From JANNRW01 sp031401815 (lineage in GTDB: Bacteria; Desulfobacterota; Desulfuromonadia; Geobacterales; DSM-12255): a stretch of 5,220 bases of DNA. A program made the position numbers and the translations under genes. Below the pieces are notes generated by a model. The model was given only the letters and a program-made list of their open reading frames with translations, had not been told where the DNA came from and ran no database searches. The stretch's first letter is position 1, and every line of letters begins with the position of its first letter. This document shows positions 1-5,220 of this stretch, piece after piece. Where the stretch lies: the NCBI GenBank assembly GCA_031401815.1, contig JANNRW010000328.1, positions 1 to 5,220 on the forward strand, written 5' to 3'.

Positions 1-366
1 CAGGTCAGTGCTGCTCTCGACGCCTACAAAAGGGCTCTTACCTTCAACCCCGAATCCTGGCTCGCCCTCACCAACATATCGCTCCTCTACCTCCAGGAAA
101 ATGACCTGCTGAACGCCCGCCACTACATCTTCCGCCACATCGGCGCCTATCCCGAAGACCCCGCCGCCTATGTAAATCTTGGCAGGAGCTACTATCTGGG
201 AGAAAATTATCTCCAGTCAGAAAAGGCGTATCTTGAAGCATTAAAGCGCAAGTCCGACCTTGTTGAACCGGTCATGGCTCTGGCCGATATCTACATGAAA
301 ACCGGGCGAAAGCTGCAGGGAGAGGAGATGCTGCGGAGATTCAATGCTCTACAGGGGGGGAAATAA
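1..366 (+). CDS. TPR-repeat protein, C-terminal fragment (5' end outside window)
   Basis: The reading frame is open from the first base and ends at TAA (364-366), giving the last 121 residues of a longer protein. It is built of helical tetratricopeptide repeats. The end of one repeat covers residues 1-16 (A-x-x-A-Y-K-R-A-L). Full repeats lie near 18-51 and 54-87; the second is the clearest, with A56-Y57, L60-G61, Y64-Y65, A77 and A80-L81. A last one lies near 88-118. TPRs are protein-interaction scaffolds, so the partner and function cannot be read from this part. The missing N-terminus could be a signal peptide, a membrane anchor or a catalytic domain, for example a TPR-tailed membrane glycosyltransferase. 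The tail Q-G-G-K is encoded across a run of seven G (354-360). The gene converges on the minus-strand operon. TPR assignment is confident; the overall product is unknown. Confidence 0.85.
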   Translation, partial: QVSAALDAYKRALTFNPESWLALTNISLLYLQENDLLNARHYIFRHIGAYPEDPAAYVNLGRSYYLGENYLQSEKAYLEALKRKSDLVEPVMALADIYMKTGRKLQGEEMLRRFNALQGGK

Positions 367-381
367 CTGCCACTGATTACT

Positions 382-1479
382 TCATGGTGTGAGACCGGTG
401 CGGATCAGCTCTTCATGGAGGATTTCAGCGGCGATCCTGTTCCCTGCGCCGTTCAAATGGACCGGATCCTTTTCAAAGAAGAGTTTTTTCCCTTTTCGTG
501 TCTCTGCGACAAACCTCTCGGTAGTATCAATTACTGTAAGCCCTCTTCCGGCAAGAAGCCTCGTCAGAGCCGGGTAGTACCCCACATCCTGCAAGCTGTT
601 TTTGCTGAGCGCCTCAAGCCAGCTACCATGGGATAGCAGCAGTACGGCAAACTGGCTGCCGTTTTCCCGGCAGACGCGGTTCATCCCCTCTAAAATCGCC
701 ACGGTAACCAGCATCCCCTCTTCCTGCGACGTCTCGAAAACCGAATCAGGCATGAACATCCTTGACTCGTTCAGCCGTGCCGCCAGCAGACGGTACAGGT
801 GGGAATTACGGTAAAAAGCTTCTTTGAGGGGTGATCCCGTCTTCTGCAACAAGCGCGCTCCCGGCGGGGGAACCGGCACATTGTTAAGCTTGATCCTGCC
901 TTTATCAAGGGTACAGTAGGGTTTCGACACGCCGGTGTCGATGGAGCTCCTGTTGTCGTTCAGATCGCCGGCAGAAAAGGCAACGACGACCAGATCGGGT
1001 GCAAACCGCAGCCCCTCCCGCTCAAGCAGAATCGCCTCCTGATCAGTGCCATAGCCGAATACCCCCAGATTGACGGTTTCGTATCCCGGAAGTCGCTGTT
1101 CCAGCAGATCTGAAAACCGGGCAGAGTCGTTGACGCCGTAACCGAAAGTATTGGAATCACCAAGAAAGAGAATCCGCTTCTGCCCCTTTGGTTTGGGCAG
1201 CTGCACCTTTTTTCCGCGAAATCCATCGTCATTAATTTCGACTTTTGTCAACGGCACGCTGTCGTCAGGCTGCTTGATTTGGCCGACAGCGCCTTTGCGG
1301 TTCACCCAGCCAAGGTCAGGATCATACTGGACAAAAAAGTTGACCGTCGCTCCGGTCACCCTGATTTTTTGCGGAAAGAAGAGTGCCAGCATGGTCTCGG
1401 ACAGCAGCACTCCTGCAAACATACCGCCGATTATCAGGAGAAGGTTAACGGCGATTTTCCTGAAAATCCGGTCGTTCAT
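382..1479 (-). CDS. Membrane-anchored SGNH/GDSL-family hydrolase or acyltransferase-like protein
   Basis: This 365-aa protein has one hydrophobic N-terminal segment (about residues 10-35), then an extracytoplasmic domain. SGNH blocks are visible in order. Block I is G107-D108-S109-N-T-F-G-Y-G, with S109 as nucleophile. Block II is N-L-G139-V-F-G-Y-G. A block III-like stretch is A-G171-D-L-N-D-N176. Block V is D338-P-V-H341-L-N, giving the catalytic Asp and His. Family members hydrolyse or transfer ester-linked acyl groups on glycans, lipids or other small substrates; the substrate here is unknown. Block III is atypical: glycine 171 sits where the oxyanion-hole Asn of a G-N-D motif would be expected, although N174 is nearby. 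The ATG overlaps the resB stop (ATGA) and has no obvious Shine-Dalgarno, so translation probably depends on coupling to resB. It is the last gene of the operon. A link to cytochrome maturation is inferred only from position. Family call is confident; activity is uncertain. Confidence 0.85.
   Translation of the reverse strand: MNDRIFRKIAVNLLLIIGGMFAGVLLSETMLALFFPQKIRVTGATVNFFVQYDPDLGWVNRKGAVGQIKQPDDSVPLTKVEINDDGFRGKKVQLPKPKGQKRILFLGDSNTFGYGVNDSARFSDLLEQRLPGYETVNLGVFGYGTDQEAILLEREGLRFAPDLVVVAFSAGDLNDNRSSIDTGVSKPYCTLDKGRIKLNNVPVPPPGARLLQKTGSPLKEAFYRNSHLYRLLAARLNESRMFMPDSVFETSQEEGMLVTVAILEGMNRVCRENGSQFAVLLLSHGSWLEALSKNSLQDVGYYPALTRLLAGRGLTVIDTTERFVAETRKGKKLFFEKDPVHLNGAGNRIAAEILHEELIRTGLTP
1476..1479 (-). 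promoter_or_regulatory. ATGA stop/start overlap coupling resB to the SGNH gene
   Basis: The plus strand reads TCAT, which is ATGA on the coding strand: the resB TGA stop and the SGNH ATG start share bases. The 20 bases upstream of this ATG contain no purine-rich Shine-Dalgarno, so termination-reinitiation is the likely way the SGNH gene is translated. The overlap also supports the chosen start. Confidence 0.75.
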
Positions 1480-2825
1480 CCGACTGCAGAGTTATTCAGC
1501 AACTGGTTGATGCGGTTGAGCTCCTGACTGGCAGCGGTACGGTAAAACTCGCACCGGCAGGCGAGATACAGGTCGATTCCGGTGTCGGTTTGCTCGACAG
1601 CTCCGACAATCTCGCGGCGATACAAGAACAGTCGCCAGCAGAGGGCAAGCGTCGCAATGATGAAACCGGCATAGGCTAGCCAGTCGCCATGCTGCTTGAC
1701 CACCAGAAAGCGAACCCAGAACGGCATCTCCCTTAAGACAAGCCTATTGCCGTCGAGCGACATACTCTCCCCTGCCTTGAGCGTACTGGCAGCAATCATC
1801 ACTCCGTTCTTACTCGCCTCCAGGCGCATAGCCGGGTTGCTGAAGGCATCTGAACCTGATTGGTCAACGCCGTCAACAACCAGATGATCCGAAAAGTACC
1901 GCGCTTCGATCTCGTAACCGTAGAGACGAAAGCGGTCTTTTTTCCCCTTTGCCACATCGAGCTTGACATAGGCGCCATCAAGATCCCGCCCTCTTTCATC
2001 CTGGATGACCACAAGCGGCGCCACACCAAGATCATTAACCAGAAACGAAGTAACACCAGACTTGTAAGGCCGGTTGATATCGGCAGTGTGAAGCATGCCC
2101 CGGTCGTCCCGCAGACCGACCACCAGACCGGTGGCAACATTCTGCTCCACCTGCGGTTGGACCGACTCAAGGACCAGACCGGTCGAAGGGGGTGCGCCGA
2201 TCTTCGGCATTCGCGGGGAGCCTTTGTAACGTGAAAGTTCGCCGTGAAATGCTTCACCGACGCCCATCTCCAGGTAACCGACGAATTTTGTATAAGTGGT
2301 AATGACACCTGCCAGAAGTATCAGAAAGAAGCTTAGATGAAACAGTAGAGTCGCCAGAGGTGAGAGCCGGTTTTTCACGGCATAGAACCGCTCGGCATCG
2401 CCGAAGATGCGGTACCCTGCCCGCGCCAGGACGTTCTGCACGGCGCCATAACTGCGATCCTCCAGCGTCACTGCCAACTTCATCGGATACGACGCTGCCG
2501 TGCGGGGGTCATCGATCTTTTCCGGGAAGGTTTCTACCCGCTTCAGCACCAGCGGAATCCGCTGCCACATAACCATGACAAGATTCAGGAAGAAAAAACA
2601 CCAGAGAGCCAGAGTAACCGGTGAGGTGTAGACCTCCGTCAAACCCAGAGTCTCCATGACGCTGAAGAAGAGAGGCGAGCCAGCCTTCATCTGCAGATAA
2701 TCCTGTTTTTTCAACAGTTCCTTCTGGGGGAGGATAAAACTCAGGAGAAACATTGTCGTAAGCGAAATGATCAGGGTCAGGGTGAAACGGAGAGAGGCAA
2801 GATATTTGCTGATAGCATTCATCAT
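1476..2825 (-). CDS. resB: ResB (CcsB-type) cytochrome c biogenesis protein
   Basis: This 449-aa membrane protein has the ResB layout. TM1 is at about 13-32 and TM2 at 69-88. A roughly 70-residue cytoplasmic loop follows, then TM3 at 158-177, a large periplasmic domain (about 180-378), TM4 at 382-402 and a 47-residue cytoplasmic tail. TM3 carries the family-type L-F-H163-L-S-F-F-L-I-L-L-A-G stretch, followed by a F-V-G-Y-L-E-M-G-V-G-E segment. By position H163 matches the membrane heme-ligand histidine of CcsB/ResB in System II. With CcsA/ResC it would form the complex that moves heme across the membrane and attaches it to CXXCH motifs of c-type cytochromes. The tail contains C423 and C425 in an A-C-R-C-E context on the predicted cytoplasmic side. 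Two consecutive ATGs are possible starts. The upstream one (2825) is used because it is nearer the weak AGG at 2837-2839. It begins 18 nt after ccsA and its stop overlaps the SGNH start. Family call is firm. Confidence 0.92.
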   Translation of the reverse strand: MMNAISKYLASLRFTLTLIISLTTMFLLSFILPQKELLKKQDYLQMKAGSPLFFSVMETLGLTEVYTSPVTLALWCFFFLNLVMVMWQRIPLVLKRVETFPEKIDDPRTAASYPMKLAVTLEDRSYGAVQNVLARAGYRIFGDAERFYAVKNRLSPLATLLFHLSFFLILLAGVITTYTKFVGYLEMGVGEAFHGELSRYKGSPRMPKIGAPPSTGLVLESVQPQVEQNVATGLVVGLRDDRGMLHTADINRPYKSGVTSFLVNDLGVAPLVVIQDERGRDLDGAYVKLDVAKGKKDRFRLYGYEIEARYFSDHLVVDGVDQSGSDAFSNPAMRLEASKNGVMIAASTLKAGESMSLDGNRLVLREMPFWVRFLVVKQHGDWLAYAGFIIATLALCWRLFLYRREIVGAVEQTDTGIDLYLACRCEFYRTAASQELNRINQLLNNSAVG

Positions 2826-2843
2826 GGTCAGTAGCGCCTGAGC

Positions 2844-3680
2844 TTAACCCATTCTGAAGACATGCACCGTGCTCTTCATGATCAGCGAAACTCCGAAAAA
2901 GTTAATTATGACGGTCATGAGAGCAGCGATCATCAGCCAGGCAAAACGGCTCCCCCGCCACCCCATAGTTACCCTGAGATGAATGGCGACCCCGTACATG
3001 AGCCAGGAGATAAGTGACCAGGTCTCGATCGGATCCCAGCTCCAGTAGCTCCCCCAGAGATCCTTGGCCCAGATGGCACCCGCAACGATCATCACCGCAT
3101 TTGTGATGAAACCGAACACCAGGTAGCGAAACATCATATCGTCAAGGTAGTCGTTACTCCCGAAACGTTGATAGAATTCAACAATCTGGCCAGCCCGCTC
3201 CTTTTTCTCCCTGAGAAGGTACAGGACGCCGACTCCCATGGCAAGCACATAGGCGCCGAAAGAGAGCCAGGCAAAAAAGACATGGAAGAAAAGCCAGAAG
3301 GATTTCAGGGTGGCATCTAGCGGTGAAAGCACCGGATTACGCATCACGCCGTACCCCATGATAAGCAGCACCGCCGGGAGTGTCGCAATCCCGATGACCC
3401 GGATCGGCTTGTGTCTGATGCAGACGTAAAGAGTGGAGAGGACAATAAACCACCCCCCCATCAGGCCGTTGTCGTAATTGGAACTCCAGGGGAGATGCCC
3501 CTGAGCCGCATAACGGGCTGCGATAGCTGCAGTATGCATACCGAGGCCTGTAGCTGTTATTGCCAATAGTTTGCCGAGCACCCTGTCGTTTCTGAACACG
3601 ACCGCATAGCAGAAACCGCCGCTGGCCAGACAGTAGATCGTCAGGGCTGTCCAGAAAAATATTGACTCATAAAATGACAT
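2844..3680 (-). CDS. ccsA: CcsA/ResC-type cytochrome c synthase subunit (WWD heme-handling protein)
   Basis: This 278-aa polytopic protein has about eight membrane segments (near 7-27, 36-56, 70-88, 95-112, 128-152, 185-205, 222-238 and 245-268). The tryptophan-rich WWD motif is at residues 209-221 (W209-G-S-Y-W-S-W-D216-P-I-E-T-W221) and is expected to bind heme on the periplasmic face. The histidines fit the System II pattern: H133 before the motif, H234 in the membrane just after it, and H273 near the C-terminus, 39 residues further on. The length is normal for an unfused CcsA. The C-terminus departs from the usual form: the terminal histidine sits in S-T-V-H-V-F-R-M-G instead of the common G-L-H-S-Y, and the chain ends five residues later. 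The start is supported by a strong Shine-Dalgarno. Some databases name this subunit CcsB or ResC. It works with ResB; the short ResB-like gene lies 3 nt upstream. Family call is very confident. Confidence 0.95.
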   Translation of the reverse strand: MSFYESIFFWTALTIYCLASGGFCYAVVFRNDRVLGKLLAITATGLGMHTAAIAARYAAQGHLPWSSNYDNGLMGGWFIVLSTLYVCIRHKPIRVIGIATLPAVLLIMGYGVMRNPVLSPLDATLKSFWLFFHVFFAWLSFGAYVLAMGVGVLYLLREKKERAGQIVEFYQRFGSNDYLDDMMFRYLVFGFITNAVMIVAGAIWAKDLWGSYWSWDPIETWSLISWLMYGVAIHLRVTMGWRGSRFAWLMIAALMTVIINFFGVSLIMKSTVHVFRMG

Positions 3681-3683
3681 TTT

Positions 3684-4634
3684 TCAGCTCTCCTTGTTTT
3701 GCTGCTTTCGGCTGCGAAGGTAGCAGCAGATACTCCAGAAATGAACGCCAAAGAAAAAAGTGCAGCAGACAATGAAAAAGACCTTGCCGGTATAACGCCT
3801 CACTTGAAAGATAGCGCTCCGTTTGACCTCCGGCATGGTAACCATGAAGGCGTCAACCTTCAGCGGGGTACGCATGTCCACTTTCCCTTCGGTAATCTTC
3901 AACTTCCCCCTGCGGGCAGCGATCTGAAACACAACCCCGCCAGGATCAGCAGCATCCTTGATGCGCCTGACTGTGAACTCATACGGATTGTTCACGAACA
4001 TGAAAGAATCCTGGCCGATTGGTGAGTCGAGATCGAGCCTGACGTACTCCCGCGCAATAGTCCCGCCCTTGACGGCAGTCAGCTCAATGAGGGGCATGAC
4101 GCCTCGCTTGAGCAGACTGAGTTCAACGCCTTCGGCAGCCAGCACGGACTCCCGGGAGGCAAGCGTCCGGCCACCCGGACCGGGAATAATGGTAAAGCCT
4201 GCCGGTTGTCCCGCAGGCGCTATAGAGGCGAGCACGAAAGCCGGTGCCGGAACCCGTGCCAGCGGGCCCTTTCTGATGTCGCTGTAGGCGGCAGCAATCG
4301 GCTCATATGCTTCGCCTTCTGCCATGATCATTGTACCTTCGAAGCGAAACAGGTAGACCACCATTGTCGAGATAAGCAGAGCCAACGCAGAAACTGGCAG
4401 GAAGATCGGGAACAGACCATCCTGATGACGCTTTCGGATAGTTATGGCCACGGCTGCAGTCGTCATAACGAGCAGCAGTATGAAAAATATCCGGAAGGTT
4501 AAGAGATCGAGGGCTCCCCAGGAATCAGCCAACGCACCGGTAGTGGCAAGATAAAAAGATACGCCGAGCAAAGCAAGGGCTACGGACGAATATATCAGTG
4601 GACAGGCAAATCGCCGTAAAACGCTAGTGAACAT
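3684..4634 (-). CDS. Short divergent ResB-like protein (putative Ccs accessory subunit)
   Basis: This 316-aa protein has no obvious catalytic motif but the topology of ResB: TM1 about 13-33, TM2 48-66, TM3 76-94, a periplasmic domain about 95-284, and TM4 285-305. Residues 78-110 can be laid without gaps over TM3 and the following segment of the neighbouring ResB (161-193), with about 8 identities by hand. They include the R/K-F-x-G run and the end x-G-E-A-F/Y. In that alignment P80 replaces ResB H163, the presumed membrane heme ligand. The end of the periplasmic domain (about 231-283) also resembles ResB 330-380, including a shared M-P and a final V-x-x-x-x-G. The TM2-TM3 loop is only about 9 residues, against about 70 in the neighbour. 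Cysteine pairs C290-C291 and C303-C304 lie in or beside TM4. It precedes ccsA by 3 nt, matching the CcsB-CcsA order of fused System II proteins. Its role is inferred: a partner or regulator of CcsA, possibly without the usual heme ligation. Confidence 0.75.
   Translation of the reverse strand: MFTSVLRRFACPLIYSSVALALLGVSFYLATTGALADSWGALDLLTFRIFFILLLVMTTAAVAITIRKRHQDGLFPIFLPVSALALLISTMVVYLFRFEGTMIMAEGEAYEPIAAAYSDIRKGPLARVPAPAFVLASIAPAGQPAGFTIIPGPGGRTLASRESVLAAEGVELSLLKRGVMPLIELTAVKGGTIAREYVRLDLDSPIGQDSFMFVNNPYEFTVRRIKDAADPGGVVFQIAARRGKLKITEGKVDMRTPLKVDAFMVTMPEVKRSAIFQVRRYTGKVFFIVCCTFFFGVHFWSICCYLRSRKQQNKES
3690..3695 (-). promoter_or_regulatory. Shine-Dalgarno of ccsA
   Basis: AAGGAG on the coding strand sits 9 nt before the ccsA ATG at 3680. 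It lies inside the last codons of the preceding ResB-like gene, whose TGA is at 3684-3686. This fixes the ccsA start and suggests translational coupling. Confidence 0.8.
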
Positions 4635-5160
4635 CTTTCAACTCCTTCAACAGTCCACTACTGCGATGTACCAGCCACCTGCCATCCCTGTTCAGCAGAA
4701 CGTATCGGAATTCGTCATCCAGTCCTTTTATAATGTCGAGTTCGTCTTTGTTCTCGGCATTACGGTACTGGTAGTTCCACGCTTCCCTGGTACGGACAAT
4801 CGCTGTTCGTGGGTCTTGCCATTCTACCGCCAGAATCTCCAGCGAAGCAAGGTCGTACACCAGGACCTGCTTCCCCATGGTATTGACGCCGGTATCCATG
4901 TAGAGCTTATGGCGCATTGTTTTGGTTGCCGGCAGGTCATCGCTGTTGGTCCTCCCCATGGAAGCGGAGAGGTCGGCGACCAGGCTGTTAAAATGTTTGA
5001 CCGTCTGCCTGATGCTCGCTTCTTCTGCCGCATTGAACTTACCGCCGCCCAGCGCGTAGCTGAAATGGTCGCGATCCAGAAGTAACCCTGTAGCGACTAT
5101 CAACGCCAGTGAAAGGATACCTGGAATGAGTGGATGGATGATTCTGAAGCCGGAATTCAT
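4624..5160 (-). CDS. Membrane-anchored protein of unknown function with NTF2/IMS-like C-terminal domain
   Basis: This 178-aa protein is not recognised as a named family. A short basic N-terminus and one hydrophobic segment (about residues 9-28) suggest a membrane anchor or uncleaved signal. The remaining part, with no cysteine anywhere in the protein, would lie in the periplasm. Residues 48-68 form a likely helix. Residues 97-168 read as successive beta strands: V-L-V-Y-D, I-L-A-V-E-W, A-I-V-R-T-R-E-A-W-N-Y-Q-Y, and Y-V-L-L-N-R-D-G-R-W-L-V-H-R. The pattern of a charged tyrosine-rich strand followed by a strand ending D-G-R-W-x-V is typical of NTF2-like and IMS-type domains, which act as binding or scaffold modules. 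That fold call is inference. No heme motif (CXXCH) is present. The ATG at 5160 has AGGA 9 nt upstream, and there is no other in-frame start visible. Its end overlaps the short ResB-like gene by 11 nt, so a role in the same Ccs complex is plausible. Confidence 0.75.
   Translation of the reverse strand: MNSGFRIIHPLIPGILSLALIVATGLLLDRDHFSYALGGGKFNAAEEASIRQTVKHFNSLVADLSASMGRTNSDDLPATKTMRHKLYMDTGVNTMGKQVLVYDLASLEILAVEWQDPRTAIVRTREAWNYQYRNAENKDELDIIKGLDDEFRYVLLNRDGRWLVHRSSGLLKELKDVH
4642..4648 (-). promoter_or_regulatory. Shine-Dalgarno of the short ResB-like gene
   Basis: GAAGGAG on the coding strand lies 7 nt before the ATG at 4634, inside the end of the 178-aa upstream gene. It supports this start despite the 11-nt overlap of the two genes. 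Confidence 0.8.
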
Positions 5161-5169
5161 GTGTGAAAA

Positions 5170-5173
5170 TCCT
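5170..5173 (-). promoter_or_regulatory. Probable Shine-Dalgarno of the 178-aa gene
   Basis: AGGA on the coding strand, 9 nt before the ATG at 5160. The same frame stays open to the window edge but shows no ATG, GTG or TTG start there, so this site favours the ATG at 5160. Confidence 0.55.
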
Positions 5174-5189
5174 GATATATCGTCACGCT

Positions 5190-5220
5190 CTACTCTTTTG
5201 CGCCGACCTTGTGCAGCAGC
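5190..5220 (-). CDS. Possible C-terminal tail of the preceding operon gene
   Basis: One minus-strand frame entering from the right edge reads L-L-H-K-V-G-A-K-E and stops at TAG (5190-5192), 29 nt before the next ATG. That spacing and direction suit an upstream gene of the same operon. The other two frames read less plausibly: one stops soon after, the other runs into the 178-aa frame. Only nine complete codons are visible, so the product cannot be identified. A cytochrome c would fit the context, but no CXXCH motif is in view. Confidence 0.35.
   Translation of the reverse strand, partial: LLHKVGAKE

Noticed and set aside
381..418. Repeated TTCATGG at 381-387 and 412-418 as a possible regulatory repeat
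   Set aside because: It is only seven bases, at the end of a coding region, with no further copies in the area; chance is sufficient.
1151..1527. Plus-strand open frames opposite the SGNH start region
   Set aside because: They are shadows of the SGNH gene, whose catalytic blocks are all in the minus frame.
1860..2234. Plus-strand open frame of 124 codons
   Set aside because: It is antisense to the periplasmic domain of ResB; the translation has no recognisable motif.
1799..2308. Minus-strand open frame of 169 codons in another frame inside resB
   Set aside because: It is rich in Trp, Arg and Ser as expected of an out-of-frame reading, and it overlaps a firmly identified ResB.
3684..4634. 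Reading the short ResB-like gene as a truncated or frameshifted ResB pseudogene
   Set aside because: It has its own strong Shine-Dalgarno, a complete four-segment topology, an undisturbed frame and tight spacing on both sides, so it looks like an intact gene of a distinct type.
4627..5085. Plus-strand open frame of 152 codons
   Set aside because: It lies wholly antisense to the 178-aa gene, which has a Shine-Dalgarno, a membrane anchor and operon spacing. The plus-frame protein shows no domain pattern.
5161..5220. N-terminal extension of the 178-aa protein to the window edge
   Set aside because: The frame is open, but the added residues are highly charged and would precede the membrane anchor, no start codon is visible in it, and a Shine-Dalgarno serves the ATG at 5160.

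Overview
The window is a compact stretch of bacterial chromosome whose core is a minus-strand run of five genes built around a System II (Ccs/Res-type) cytochrome c maturation apparatus. GC content is moderate, roughly mid-50s percent by eye. The gene mix is a CcsA/ResC-type heme lyase subunit, two ResB-like proteins, an SGNH hydrolase and a TPR protein. Together these suggest a Gram-negative, cytochrome-rich bacterium such as a member of the Geobacter/Desulfuromonadales group. That assignment is inference; nothing here proves taxonomy.

Layout, read in the direction of minus-strand transcription (high to low coordinates). At the right edge (5190-5220) there may be the last few codons of a preceding gene. 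Next comes a 178-aa membrane-anchored protein with an NTF2/IMS-like look (5160-4624). It overlaps by 11 nt a 316-aa short, divergent ResB-like protein (4634-3684). After a 3-nt gap comes the 278-aa CcsA/ResC protein with an intact WWD motif (3680-2844). After 18 nt comes a 449-aa ResB (2825-1476). This shares an ATGA stop/start overlap with a 365-aa membrane-anchored SGNH/GDSL hydrolase-like protein (1479-382). The tight spacing, with ribosome binding sites inside upstream genes, indicates one transcript. Its promoter must lie beyond the right edge.

On the plus strand, positions 1-366 hold the C-terminal end of a TPR protein. It converges on the operon with only 15 bp between the stop codons and no recognisable terminator.

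How the genes work together: CcsA and ResB would form the membrane heme-export and heme-attachment complex, ligating periplasmic c-type cytochromes. The conserved histidines expected of such a complex can be found: H163 in ResB and H133, H234 and H273 in CcsA. The unusual element is the extra short ResB-like protein directly before ccsA. It keeps the ResB layout of three membrane segments, a periplasmic domain and a final membrane segment, but has proline where the membrane heme-ligand histidine is expected. Together with the anchored 178-aa protein and the SGNH protein, this looks like a specialised Ccs system, perhaps dedicated to particular cytochromes encoded next door. No RNA genes, mobile elements, CRISPR arrays or clear repeats were seen, and no gene-free stretch exceeds 300 bases.
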